DNA of 64,000 bases from Gordius sp. MW1 (GCA_964036665.1 OZ038527.1:8339835-8403834), one strand, 5' to 3'; counted from the first letter of the stretch, positions 11,692 to 22,360 are shown. Numbers and translations are program-made. The notes: a model not told the origin generated them from the letters alone.

Positions 11692-14600
11692 GTAATATTT
11701 TTTTACATACGATATATTAATTTTTCTAAACGTGATGGCTGAAATTCTAATTGGCAAATAACAAGATTTTTTTTATAATGAATAATATTTTGCACTGTAA
11801 GGAATTAACAATTTTCTGCTAAACTTATTGTTAATTAACGAGTAAAATAATTCATTATCAGTGATTTGTTTTTGATCCTTTTTTTATAAAGCAATAAAAA
11901 TAATAAAATTATTGCACTAAAACCATCGTGCTTATGTAAAAATTTTATTATGAAGGCTCGCATTCCAATTTATAGGTTTTGTTCAATTGGTATCGTATGA
12001 CTTTTGATTTATGATGATCGAATTTAATTAAATTGTCAGCAGTATGGAAACTAAATATATCTCGTCCAATTATCCTTGTCATGATAATTCCAACGATGGT
12101 CCTCAAATAAATTATACACTATTTTTATATATAAGCATAGTGTCACCACAAGTCGCTATTTGAATTTATGAAAAAAATTTTATTGAGATTATTAAAAAAG
12201 ATATACACGCAATCGTTCTTAATATACCCCTACAGCCATATAAATGATTTAAAACAATGCATATGTCTATCAATTAATTATTTAATTTTTATTCCTTTAT
12301 TTGATCACTAACTCTTATAATCTTGAGACTTTTTCGATTGATTTCACCCAATCTATCTTCATGTTTTTGATTGAAAAGCGACATTTCAGACTATTGATTG
12401 TGTATCTTTTTCTGAGTATCTTGAGGTTATGCGACTTTGCAATATAATTTAGTAAACTTTAAATTTCAACTCATTCGAAATGCCAGGCTTTTAAATATAA
12501 CTTTTTTTTAGTAATTGCTTACCATTATGAACAAAGCGCGATCTTGTAATAGTATGCTTATATCTTTAATTAACGGTCAACTTAGAACCAAGACCAAAAA
12601 GTGTTTTGTGGTTAAGGGCATATTTAATTTATAGATTTGCATGCTAAAATGCATTTTTGAATTTTGCCTGCTCAAATATATATAAGATAAGTCTAAAAGC
12701 TCCTGATATTTCAAACTTATACAATTACCGATAAACTATGGAAAACTGAGAGCACAAGCTTAATGTAAATTTTTTTTAGCTCTATTCGTCTCATTCAGCT
12801 TAATCAACGTGTTTTTCATTTTATACAAAAGGAATTAGTCTCATAAAAATATAGCTGTAATTTTAGACATTCATTAGTCATTATGAGTGATTTAAAAATT
12901 CATTCCAAATTTAATAATAATAACAAAAACTCGGGCCTTCGGCCCTCGTGGGAAGGGGGAGAAGGGAAGGGAAGGGAAGGGAAGAGGGGAAGGGAAGGGG
13001 GGACGACTCATCTGTACTTCGTATAAATGTATCATATTTGCTATGCAATTTATGGGCGGGAAAGGTGGGAAGGGGCGAGAATGCCTATAGGGGGGGGGTA
13101 TTAAATGCCTGATGATTAATTAATTATTTATACAAATTTTCCATTTATAGGCAAAATGTAATATAGGCAAAATGTAATATAGACAAGGGTTAGGGTTAGA
13201 TTTAGTGTTTGCATCTAGTTGCGTATTACATTAGTTTTTATGGCCTTCAGTGATTATGGGTCTAACAAACATTATATTATAAAACAATTTGCAGAATTGA
13301 TGGGAGAAATTTTTCGTTGAATTTGAACAATTTTTAATTAAAAAAATCAAAAATTTGGCCAATGGTCATTTTTTCTCTATTGGTCAGTACCAACATATAC
13401 TCTATAAGTCAATGATAGCCAAAAAAAACGAAAAAAAAAATTTTGATGCTCACTTTGGTTAATGGTCATTTTTTCCATTGGTCAGCAGCCAGCACACGGT
13501 AAAAGTGGATATAAATTCATAAGAGTAAAAAAAACGAAAATAAAAGTTTTCGAATCACATTTTGGCCAATGGTCATTTTTTCCATCGGTCAGGAGCCAGC
13601 GGACGGCCAAAAAGTCATAATAGCAATGGTAGTAACAGGAACAATCATAATAGTCAAAAAAAAACGAAAAAATAAACTCGGATTCACATTTTGGCCAATG
13701 GTCATTTTTTCCATCGGTCAGGAGCCAGCGGACGGCCAAAAAGTCATAATAGCAATGGTAGGAACAGGAACAATCATAATAGTCAAAAAAAAACGAAAAA
13801 TTAAACTCGGATTTACATTTTGGCCAATGGTCATTTTTTCCATCGGTCAGGAGCCAGCGGACGGCCAAAAATTCTTATTATCAATGATAGTAACAAGAAC
13901 AATCATAAGAGTCAAAAAAAACTCCGAGATTCTAACCCAAAAACTAGTTAAATTGCATAGCAATTAAAAGTAAACAACTTTTATTTATGTTTATTATATA
14001 ACATTGGTCAGCAGCCAGCGGACGGCCAAAAAGTCAAAATAGCAATGGTAGGAACAGGAACAATCATAATAGTCAAAAAAAACGAAAAAAATAATTTCGA
14101 TTCACATTTTGGCCATTGGTCATTTTTTCCATCGGTCAGGAGCCAGCGGACGGCCAAAAATTCTTATTATCAATGTTAGTAACAAGAACAATCATAAGAG
14201 TCAAAAAAAACTCCGGGATTCTAACTAAAAAACTAGTTAAATTGCATAGCAATTAAAAGTAAACAACTTTTATTTATGTTTATTATATAACTAGTTAAAT
14301 TGCATAGCAATTAAAAATAAACAACTTTTATTTATGTTCATTATATAATAGATAATTTAACAAATCTTATATATAACACACCGAGGGAGATAGAGATGAG
14401 GGGTGGGGCACCTCTTATGCATTAATTTTAAAAATAACACAGCGAGGGAGATAGAGATGAGGGGTGGGGCACCTCTTTCTCATGCATTAATTTAAAAAAT
14501 CGATAACCTAATATACCCAATGCAAATAGATAGGGATGGACGGACAGACAGACGGACAGACAGACGGACGGACGGACGGACAACCAAAAACGAGCCCATA

Positions 14601-17600
14601 AATTGCATAGCAATTAAAAGATATTCCTAATTCTCTAGCTTCAAATATTGTTGAATTTTAAAATAACTTTAACTATAGATACAGTGCTCATGAGCGTTGC
14701 CAGGATTGGAGATAGGGGGAAATTTAATGGTTTTAGGACGGGCACAGTGACAATTTTTTGAAATTTATAACCTTTTAAAAAAAATTTGGATTTAGAGGGT
14801 GGCAGTTGCCCCTCCCTGCCTCGTTCTGGCTAAGTCTATGCAACTGCTAGTGTGTATTAAGCTCTTAATATTATTGATTAAAACTTGTATTTTATTCTGG
14901 GTCTTGTAAAAACATATTTATATTGTGAATGCATAGCATCTGATTTGGGAATGGACAAAAATTATTATTAACAAATTTTTCTGCGAAATATACATCATTT
15001 TCAATAGGGTTGAAAAATGCCTTTACGGATTCTCACGTTATTCGAGATCATCAGTTTAAATGAACTAATTATTTTTTAGCCAATTTTATAATACATATTC
15101 CGAATTTTTTTGGAAGGCTTATGACATTTGGTTGCAAGATATGTACTTGTCGTGGAGAATACCCTTGCCGATAAATTTCAATCCCGGCATGGTCATGCCA
15201 CAACAAAATTTTCCTGACAATGATTCATTTTGCTTGTAAACATTAGTTTTATATAAAAATTTAATTTTATCCAACGCAAAATTATTGTCAATGTTTTCAT
15301 AAATCATAGATATGCATCAAAGGTGGTTTACATGATCCTTAACTTCAAGCAAATGATTGAAAGGTTTGTTTTTAATTATGTACAAAAAACGTTAAAATAA
15401 ATCAGTACTATTTGACACTTCTTATTTTGTTTTATTATATGTTAATACAACTCGACTTCAAAAGTCAAAAACTTTTGTAATTTTTTAAAACTTCAAATTT
15501 TTCTAGTTTTTAAAATTTCCAAGCTGGCAACAAAATATAGACTCCAGCTTTTAAAAATGTAGAAAGATTAACCCCGAGTTTGTACTTTAAAATTGATTGG
15601 ATTTTAAGATTTCTTGAATTTAAAAACACCTGCTCCATTCTTTTTTGCAATATAATGCTAGAAATATACATTTAGTAATCTACATAATATGTAGGGTGTT
15701 CAATTAAATTATATAATGATTATTAGCAACAAATTGGATATGGATCTCGTGAGTGAAAAGTATCGTCAGCACCTATGCATGAAACAGTATCAGCATTTAT
15801 TCGACTGTTACCGTTGCCCGGGTATAGAGAGGGATAAATGGTTATTCGCACCCCATAACTCATCTCACATCGTAGTTATGCATCAAAACAAAGTTAATTT
15901 TATAGCGGTTAATTATTGTAGTTCATTTTGGTTGACTTTTTTGGACGGTATTTGCCCCATAAATTTAAAACTAATTCATAATCTTGATTTTATACAATTT
16001 GAGGCTCCTTAAAGATTATAAGCTCTAATAGAACAAGTAAGAAGCTGATAGTGGTTTTCTGTCATATACATGGGCGTAGCCAGGGGGTGCAGAGAGGGGC
16101 GGCTGCCCCCTTTAAATACAAAAATTTGTTGAAATTTATTAAAATTATGGCTAAAATTTCAAAAAATTATCATTTTGCCCCTCCCTAATCCCAATGCTGT
16201 ACGCCCATGGTCATATATTGATCGCTATTTGCATTATAGTTTGCATTAATGCGATGAAATGCCAATAATGTTCATTATTAATCAATTGGCCTATTTTGAA
16301 CAGAACCAATGAGTTTTTTGCTAACATTCCTTAAAATTATTTTTATCGAATTTTACAGTCATCGCAATTTTTTAAAAGGCGTATAAAGTCGATGTTCTTG
16401 AGCATAAGCAAATTTCCCCTTTATCATCAATCTATGGAGCGCTAAATCAAATTACTTCGATCAAAAACTCCTTAAATACCGGCGAAGTGACATCTGTTGA
16501 TCATTCTGTTGGATATTTGACTACAGGACAGAGGGGAAAGTGGGCAGCGTTTAGACAAGAGCTTTTAATTGGTTTCAAATTTGATTTACTTAAATTTTGA
16601 ATTGTCTAGAAATACTAAAATATTTATAAGATGGTTAAATTTAGTTGTTACCTTTATGCATCCTAAATGTATCTTGCAATTTATTTAATGATGTTAATTA
16701 AATTTTAATCTATTATTTAATTATGCATAAGGTAGTGATGATTAACAATTTATTATCAGTAGATAATTAATATAACTTTGCATATATTTATATTATAGAT
16801 ACAAAATAAATTTAGAATATTGAATTTTATAGACGAAAGCAACGCACAAAATTTGGAAATTTTACAAACTTGCCTGTTCGTGCTATGTTTGGACGAGATG
16901 GTCGAGGCTGAACAAAACAATTTTGATGAAAGTGAATTGAACAAAGATACAAATAATCATAATTTCATGGGTGATGATCATTTCGCAAGTTACCGATCAA
17001 ACAAATTGTTCAAAATGGTGATGCAAGAAAGTAAGCAAGCCAAAAAGTATGACATTTGGCCTGAACATAAACGAACCGAGGAGTCTATGTTTTTGCAAGC
17101 TAATAATGGTGCTGGCATTAAACACAATTCTGGAAACCGATGGTTCGATAAAACATTACAGGTTATTGCTGCAGGTCATATAATTTGTGTCTTAATAGGT
17201 TGTTCAACGCACATGGGCGTAGCCAAGGGGGTCGCCCCCCCTAAATTACGAAAAAAAGAAATTTTCAATGCAAAAAATTTGAAAAATTAAAAAAATTTAT
17301 GTTTTGCCCCTCTAAACTTTTAAACATTTTGCCCCCCTCCCTAATCCAAAACCTGGCTACGCCCATGGCAATGTACCATTTGAAAGCAATAATCAACGAA
17401 AAAATATTTTTTCTACAATCTCATCGTTGTCAAAATTATTAAATAGGTGTCAGGAAAAAGTATTAACATGGTCATGCCTACTTTGTGCCAGGCCTCTATT
17501 TTTAAACAGAAACATATTATATTAAAATATAATAAATAATCAGCTATGCTACGCCCTTCCTGGTAGTGAGAATAAAACATGTTTTTATCGTTAAACATAA

Positions 17601-19958
17601 CTGATATACATTTTCTCAAACATCAGTATTACTTGAATTACTCATAAATATTTAAATAAATAACGTCGAAATTTTAATATTTAAGAAATAATCCATGTCA
17701 AGACTCGAGGTCAACCAAAGGAGAAAATGTTATTTTGTTTAATTCGAAAACAGGGCTTCTAATAAATTAATTTTTTCAGAGCCACGTTAAATTGTTCATA
17801 TTGTCATTTATTTAAGGTGTTAATTGGCAAAGATGGCTTTTACGGATTGTGCTATGAACACTCTTGCTGCGAAGCTATAGTGATAATACGGCTATTTGAA
17901 TATGTGTGGAACGAGATGTAAGTTTGTAATTCTTCACTTAATTTACATAATTTAAAAATTTGGCATTTTTTTGCTTTTACTAAAAAGCGCTAAGAGTGAC
18001 GCGGTTGTTCCAAAAAATTACACCAGCTCATGCGATGTTTCACTTCTTCAATGGACACTGTCAGATACTCTGATTACTCACATCCGTGATTGCGCAAAAT
18101 CTTTGCAATAGTAAATTTTTACCATCAGAACTAAGATAATATTAAATCAAGTTTATCTTTCGATTTATTATTACATTTACAAGCATGGATTATTTTGATT
18201 CAACATTGTTTTTAGTGAAATTAGTCGACTTCAACCATACATACTACGATTTCGAGATTATGGCAAAGAATTCCCTAAATCCCAGAGTTGTAGCCCCGAC
18301 GGTTATATACAAATGGCTATGCAGTTGGCTTATTACAAGTGAGCTGAATTTGTTAATATTTTGAAGCTCTTTATACTCCCAACTAAAGATCTTTAACAAT
18401 ATGCGACCTATAAAGCAAAAATTAGAATCCATCAAAGCTCTAGATATATATGTTATTGAAATTTTGTAATAACGCTGGGCCTTCGCAAATATTCGTAATG
18501 GCTAAACTAATGTTCTCGCTTATTCTATCAGTAATTAATTAAAGGCTGAGCAAGGCTCACGTGTGAAAATAGTAGTGAATATGGGTAAAAATAAATTTTC
18601 TTAAATTCCGTAAAATTTCAATAACAAAGGGTTATGAAGTAGTGCCAATGTCATTAAAAATTCATTAAAAAATCATGAAGCGGCAAAATAATTATAAAGA
18701 GTTCGCGAGTGTGGCGTTCCAAATTTTTTTCTAACTATTATAAAACTTTAATAACATTAAACTCAGAAAGGTTCAATCCATTGTATAAGAAAGTTGGATT
18801 TATTAATGTTTAATAAACAACTTTTAGTATTGTTATTTTTTTAAGCAAACTTTCTAAATGTTTGACTCACACTTCCAATTATGCTAATAAAGTAAATTCA
18901 CTTTCTTTAAAGAACCCACAAAAACATTGTTCACACTTATGAAAGTGCTTCGCTTCGGAGATTTATTGATGGACGCGTCGATAATATAAGATCGGCTCAT
19001 ATGGAAGCTTTGGCTTGGGTTACTACCATGGAAAATCCTTATACGAACGTATATTTTATGCAAAAATATTTTCAAAGCCATGTTTTTTGATATTTAGGCC
19101 ATAAATAATTTCAAATTTTAACTTTTAACATTGCTATCTTATATAGGTGGAAGAAAAGAGACGCTATTTTGAGGTAGCCATGGAAAAGCAATCAAAACTG
19201 ATTAACGAAGTAACATAGTTTTTAAACTATTTTTATCAACTCTGGATCATATTTAATGATAAAATATTTCACGTTCAAGTACTTTATTAAACTAAACCAG
19301 GTGTTTCAACAATTTAGTTTAGTTCATACAAATTTCCTCAAATAAATATATAATTATCAATTGTGCAATACAAATAGAATATAACAGGATATGGTATTGA
19401 TAACCATATATTGGTTATGCGGGTCCTAGGAGAGCGATCCGGTTACAAGCTGCCCCTTATTTTTGACGATACCTCATATATGGAATGGAATTATTTTCGT
19501 CTATCAACCAGTCAAGTATATAAATCATCTCATAAAACCCGAATAACAATCAGCCTTTAAGTTTCATATTAAGCTAATTTAAAAACTTGGCAAAAAATTA
19601 AAATTAGCACATTATGATAAACACATTTTCGACAATTTATGGGCAATGAAATAATTAAATAACTATAGATAAATAATTGATAGATAAGAGAATAGGAGTA
19701 GACAATTAATCTCTAAACAGTTTTGTTTAAATTAAGATTCCAACTACAGAAGATTTTTATATGGGATATGGACCAGTAGTCCCGGACGGTTATGGATGTT
19801 CATATAACCCACATCCAAACAATATAACATTCGTTATTACTGCTTTCAATGACTCCACCATCACCGATCTCCATAAATATAAAAACAACCTGGTTGCTAG
19901 TTTGAGAGAAATGCGAGATATGTTAACCTCAACTAATGCTCTGCCTCTAGACCCCTAA
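11491..19958 (+). CDS. ChAT: Choline acetyltransferase, 13 coding exons (5' end missing)
   Basis: ChAT transfers the acetyl group of acetyl-CoA to choline in the nerve-terminal cytosol. I joined exons 11491-11691, 15117-15235, 15310-15363, 15727-15892, 16379-16571, 16833-17161, 17817-17917, 17988-18110, 18216-18338, 18913-19048, 19147-19209, 19378-19515 and 19737-19958. Every junction has GT/AG and matching phase, and the total is 1968 nt (655 residues plus stop). Family landmarks appear in order: LPKLPLP at the N-terminus; LCMKQY and the YR.PG block in exon 4; NRWFDKTLQ ending exon 6; the catalytic His in YEHS (cac at 17859-17861, model residue 369); DYGKEF..SQSCSPD in exon 9; [19 protein letters not shown] in exon 10; GIDNH in exon 12; STSQ at its end; and [10 protein letters not shown] in exon 13. 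Carnitine acyltransferases share the fold, but the order, the N-terminal motif and the linkage to VAChT point to ChAT. The start codon is not located. Exon 6 carries a longer, polar insert than vertebrate ChAT. Confidence 0.94.
11692..12927 (+). other. ChAT intron, 5' part; nothing recognised
   Basis: AT-rich intronic DNA between the first identified exon and a composite repeat element. No exon with ChAT similarity was found in it. Confidence 0.45.
12928..14619 (+). repeat. Composite tandem-repeat element, copy 1 (inside a ChAT intron)
   Basis: Its modules are, in order: a GGGCCTTCGGCCC hairpin just inside the left end; a purine-rich GGGAA tract (12952-13002); a unique part with two TTAGGG-like units and repeated 'aggcaaaatgtaata'; a ~129-bp tandem array (13561 to about 13930), each unit with ggccaatggtcattttttcc; ~58-bp units containing aattgcatagcaatt; two ~62-bp units with gagggagatagagatgaggg; a (GGAC)/(GACA) microsatellite; and a terminal aattgcatagcaattaaaa. 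A second copy lies inverted at 47353-51396 and a diverged third at 29269-30680. No protein is encoded. The 129-bp period is a multiple of three, so long open frames run through the array by chance. Class unknown. Confidence 0.85.
14537..14582 (+). repeat. (GGAC)/(GACA) microsatellite inside the composite element
   Basis: A tract of ggac, gaca and related tetramers next to the right end of composite element copy 1. The same place in copies 2 and 3 has gtccgt repeats on the opposite strand, so the microsatellite is part of the element. Confidence 0.85.
14689..14840. mobile_element. Old, degenerate hAT-like MITE
   Basis: Begins catgagcgttgccag and ends ctggctaagtctatg, recognisably the CATGGGCGTAGCC family with several substitutions. 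It keeps the gggtggcagttgcccctcc core seen in better copies. The flanking octamers match only partly. Confidence 0.6.
15117..15235 (+). CDS. ChAT: ChAT exon (second identified)
   Basis: Encodes [20 protein letters not shown] and the following block, matching the ChAT segment that reads ..YWLNDMYLNNR.PLPVN in vertebrates. Enters in phase 0 after ttggaag and leaves with two bases before GTAAAC. Confidence 0.88.
15310..15363 (+). CDS. ChAT: ChAT micro-exon of 54 bases
   Basis: Encodes [17 protein letters not shown], aligning with the LRFAASLISGVLSYK segment of ChAT. Acceptor aatcatag; donor GTTTGT (weak). Both phases fit the neighbouring exons, which supports so short an exon. Confidence 0.8.
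15727..15892 (+). CDS. ChAT: ChAT exon with LCMKQY motif
   Basis: Encodes [20 protein letters not shown] and then the [11 protein letters not shown] and [15 protein letters not shown] blocks, matching the ChAT active-site tunnel region. I end it at a GTTAAT donor because the next exon then continues NK-AYKVDV like the vertebrate NQFFVLDV. The open frame runs on to 16012, but that part has no family match. Confidence 0.87.
16069..16209. mobile_element. hAT-like MITE with perfect 8-bp target duplication, in a ChAT intron
   Basis: The 141-bp element begins catgggcgtagcc and ends with a tacgcccatg inverted repeat. gtcatata is duplicated exactly on both sides (16061-16068 and 16210-16217). It lies in the intron between the LCMKQY exon and the next one. 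Confidence 0.92.
16379..16571 (+). CDS. ChAT: ChAT exon with [13 protein letters not shown] block
   Basis: 64 codons plus one base, [20 protein letters not shown] through [15 protein letters not shown]. It aligns with the ChAT stretch from FFVLDV to SEWAEARTVLV. A decayed copy of this exon lies at 34378-34545. Confidence 0.88.
16833..17161 (+). CDS. ChAT: ChAT exon with CLFVLCLDE and NRWFDKTLQ
   Basis: Starts after ttttatag, and the junction reads [14 protein letters not shown], the same length as the vertebrate segment. After VLCLDE it has a polar insert of about 60 residues rich in Asn, Asp, Lys and Glu before [10 protein letters not shown]. The insert sits just before the catalytic-His exon and is longer than in vertebrate ChAT. 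Confidence 0.9.
17212..17367. mobile_element. hAT-like MITE in the intron before the catalytic-His exon
   Basis: Begins catgggcgtagcc and ends ggctacgcccatg, 156 bp, with G and C runs inside. The flanks tcaacgca and gcaatgta match at 5 of 8, and two of the three differences look like C-to-T changes, as expected for an older insertion. Confidence 0.82.
17817..17917 (+). CDS. ChAT: ChAT exon carrying the catalytic histidine
   Basis: Encodes [20 protein letters not shown] and the next 13 residues. The histidine of YEHS corresponds to the general-base histidine of the choline/carnitine acyltransferase family (CEHSPFDG in vertebrate ChAT). The following PFDG is replaced by CCEA here, a local divergence. 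Confidence 0.9.
17988..18110 (+). CDS. ChAT: ChAT exon ([14 protein letters not shown]..)
   Basis: 123 bases between acceptor aaaaag and donor GTAAAT. Aligns with the weakly conserved ChAT stretch ..[20 protein letters not shown]. Placed mainly by frame and by its neighbours. Confidence 0.8.
18216..18338 (+). CDS. ChAT: ChAT exon with [14 protein letters not shown]
   Basis: Encodes [19 protein letters not shown] and [18 protein letters not shown], matching the CoA-binding region of ChAT ([25 protein letters not shown]). Acceptor tttttag, donor GTGAGC. Confidence 0.92.
18913..19048 (+). CDS. ChAT: ChAT exon with [19 protein letters not shown]
   Basis: One of the most conserved ChAT/CrAT blocks. 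The acceptor tttaaag restores the lysine codon split at the previous exon. Donor chosen as GTATAT at 19049. Confidence 0.92.
19147..19209 (+). CDS. ChAT: ChAT micro-exon of 63 bases
   Basis: 21 codons, [20 protein letters not shown] plus E, which align with the EKLLLLKDAIRAQT helix. Acceptor ttatatag, donor GTAACA, phase 0 at both ends. Confidence 0.85.
19378..19515 (+). CDS. ChAT: ChAT exon with GIDNH and STSQ
   Basis: 46 codons: [18 protein letters not shown] through YFRLSTSQ. The STS motif contributes to substrate binding in this acyltransferase family. Phase 0 at both ends. Confidence 0.92.
19737..19958 (+). CDS. ChAT: ChAT terminal exon with [10 protein letters not shown]
   Basis: 73 residues and [23 protein letters not shown], then [16 protein letters not shown] and a C-terminal helix ending ALPLDP. 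This is the last conserved block of ChAT. Confidence 0.95.
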   Translation: MPTTEDFYMGYGPVVPDGYGCSYNPHPNNITFVITAFNDSTITDLHKYKNNLVASLREMRDMLTSTNALPLDP

Positions 19959-20098
19959 ATTATTTAATTTAACCCTAATTATTATATAGATATTGAAACG
20001 CAAACATTACAACCTCAAAACATCCGTGCAATACATATTATTTTTTGGACTTATATAATCGTTTAGTCTTGCGAATCCTTTTTTGTAGTCTTAGTTAA

Positions 20099-20104
20099 AA
20101 TAAA
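20099..20104 (+). terminator. Candidate ChAT polyadenylation signal
   Basis: AATAAA about 140 bases after the ChAT stop codon. Another candidate lies near 20240. Confidence 0.4.
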
Positions 20105-20918
20105 TTTAGATGAATAGTATTTTTAAATTGATTCAATCGGTCTAGTAAATTTAACCATGGAAAATCAACCAGAGATTAAGAGATCTCAAGAGAGTTATCT
20201 AAGCTGGTTATTGATTTTATTTGAAACTATTAGCTTTTAATAAAATAAAAATGGCGTTTCCTTAATTGATAGTGAACAAACCCAAAACTATGCCTATTTC
20301 CAATAGCAAAATATTACCAATATACAAAAATTGCATAGCAATTAAAACTATTGTTAATTAACTTTTTATATCTCCCTTTCTATTATGTTAGATAAATCTC
20401 AGTAGAAATTTGCACGGGTAACCCGAAACCCGACCCTACTTTTTAAAAAACACTCGGGTCAGGTCGGGTTGGATGAGAGTCGGGTCAAAGTATGAATCTT
20501 ACATTGCAAAATACACGGGACATATACTTTAATCGCTATTATGTATAATATTTTAATTAATATCCAAATGTATAATCAGTGGCGTAGCTAGAGATTTACC
20601 CTTGTGGAGGCGCGACCAAATTTCACCCAGGTGAAGAGGGGGGAAACGACAGTTGATATCTATTTGTCAAACTAAATGGTTAAATGATCATTCATTTATT
20701 TTCTCCCTTTATACCACCGAATTTGCTTAAACGCGTACCTTTTCAATCCTTATCAATATTATGTATCCATTTAGCTCAGATCTTCCCTTTTGGTTTACCT
20801 TCAAATTACACCTCACTAGAGCCAAAAAATATCCACAGTAAGATATTTTAATATATGTAAAAAACGACTATATTAAGACTCTTTAAAATTATTAGAGTAT
20901 ACTGAGTTTCAAAAATGA
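20105..20918. other. Intergenic DNA with solo repeat fragments
   Basis: Holds a solo aattgcatagcaatt (20329-20343) identical to the end of the composite element, a local patch of cgggt/acccg repeats (about 20416-20485), and an unpaired hAT-type end cagtggcgtagctag at 20577-20591 identical to the ends of the element at 39564-41731. No gene seen. Confidence 0.55.
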
Positions 20919-22360
20919 TTTTCTTCTTCTTCTTTATCAGTTATTTGGTCTCACAGTTGTGGGGTTTGTTTTAATAAGTTTCTTCCATTTTAACCAGGTG
21001 AGTGCCATGTCTCCACTAATCTCTTTAGTTTTCATAACTTTCTCGACTTGCCCTTCCCACGTGACAAGGGTTCGTCCTCTTCCTCTCTTCCCCGGTACCT
21101 CTATCCAGTACTTTTCAATTTACGTCATTTGTGTCCTAGCCGTTTTTCATTAATCATGTCAGCCATAGGTTGAAAACCCGTTTTATCATGAGAAAGTCAT
21201 TCGTCATGTGGTCCAGCTTAGTATAACCCAAGCTCCACCGTATCATTCTTATCTCCGTGGCTTGTAATAGCTTTCCTTCTATGGTGTTTAATGCCCGTGT
21301 TTCACTTCCATAGATTAACACCGATCTTGCGATGGATTTGTAAGCTTTGCTTTTTAACCATATTGGCATTTTCTTGTGGCACGTTACACCGATATACTTC
21401 GCCAGTTAACATTCTTTTTAAATCCGGGCATTGACCTCTGTTGCACAACCTCCCTCTTAATGCGGCATTGAGCCGAGGTATGAGAACGTGTCCTGTCTAC
21501 TTTTGGGCACTTTATATGGTCATTTAGCGATGGGCTGCCTATAACGTTCATTTCAATGTATATCGTTTTTCAATCGTCGACCTTTAAACCATATCCATCC
21601 AAGCGCTTTGACTACTTTTCGGCTTCTTCGAATACTTTCTCTTTTGTTTTTTCACATAGTACTATATCATCGGCATATAGCATACACCGTGGCGATGACT
21701 TTTGAATGTCTCTCGTTATCGTGTCTATAATTATATTAAATAAAAAGGGACTTAAAATAGATCCTTGATGTTATTCAATATGAACCCAAAAAGGTTTAAA
21801 GTCTCGGACTGTCGTCCTAACGCAAGAGTTAAAGGCTTTATAAAAAAATTCATAAGCCGTATGCGTCAGGGGTATTTTGTTTTCTCAGTCATCACCATAT
21901 TAAATCGCGAGGGATCGTGTCATAAGCTTTCTCAGAGTCAATAAAGACCATATGTAGGTCTCGCGTATTTTCACCATATTCAACCATCATTTGTCTTAGT
22001 GTGAAGATTGGGTCGATTGTGGATTTGCCAGCCACAAATACGAAGTGGTTAGCCGATATTTTCACCTCGTTTTTCAGCCTTGTTACTAAGATCCTTTCCA
22101 TAAGCTTCAAGGAGTAGCAAGTTAGCTTGACTCTGTAATTGCCACACTCCTGAGAATCTCCTTTGCCTTTGAATAAGGATATACTTGTGCTTGCTCTTCA
22201 TTGATTAGGTATTCGCTCTTCTACCGATATCTTGTTAAAGAGGTTCGTCATCTCGTAACTCCTTCTTTGTGGCATCCGAGCGATGCTTCCATAAATATTC
22301 CACAAGAGCTTTTAGCTTTTTACTTATCCAAGTATACCAAGCATTCGACATGGGGATCGT
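20919..22360 (-). mobile_element. Decayed non-LTR retrotransposon (LINE), copy A
   Basis: On the minus strand, fragments read FVAGKSTIDPIFTLRQMM and DLHMVFIDSEKAYD of the reverse transcriptase, YADD at 21666-21677, and the C-terminal ARSVLIYGSETRALNT. The 3' end is a gataaagaagaagaagaa tail. Stops and frameshifts break it, and the 5' part is missing. Copy B of the same family lies next to it in the opposite direction. Confidence 0.85.

Noticed and set aside
13482-13967. Overlapping 128- and 132-codon open frames on opposite strands, and a 193-codon frame at 50518-51099
   Set aside because: They run through the ~129-bp tandem array. The period is divisible by three, so frames stay open by chance, and the translated repeats match no family.
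13560-14340. CRISPR-like appearance of repeated units with aattgcatagcaatt
   Set aside because: Repeats and intervening parts are both conserved between units, the context is an animal intron, and no cas genes are present; these are ordinary tandem repeats.
12928-14619. Classifying the composite repeat as a typical Helitron
   Set aside because: One end starts with TC and has a nearby hairpin, but the other lacks a CTRR end, and no A|T insertion site can be shown across the three copies.
15893-16012. Open frame continuing past the ChAT exon end at 15892
   Set aside because: The continuation has no similarity to ChAT, whereas splicing at 15892 to 16379 restores the conserved VDV block in phase.
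16801-16832. Alternative earlier acceptors for the ChAT exon at 16833
   Set aside because: Acceptors at 16798 or 16815 add residues absent from the family or break phase. The one before 16833 gives exactly the vertebrate segment length.
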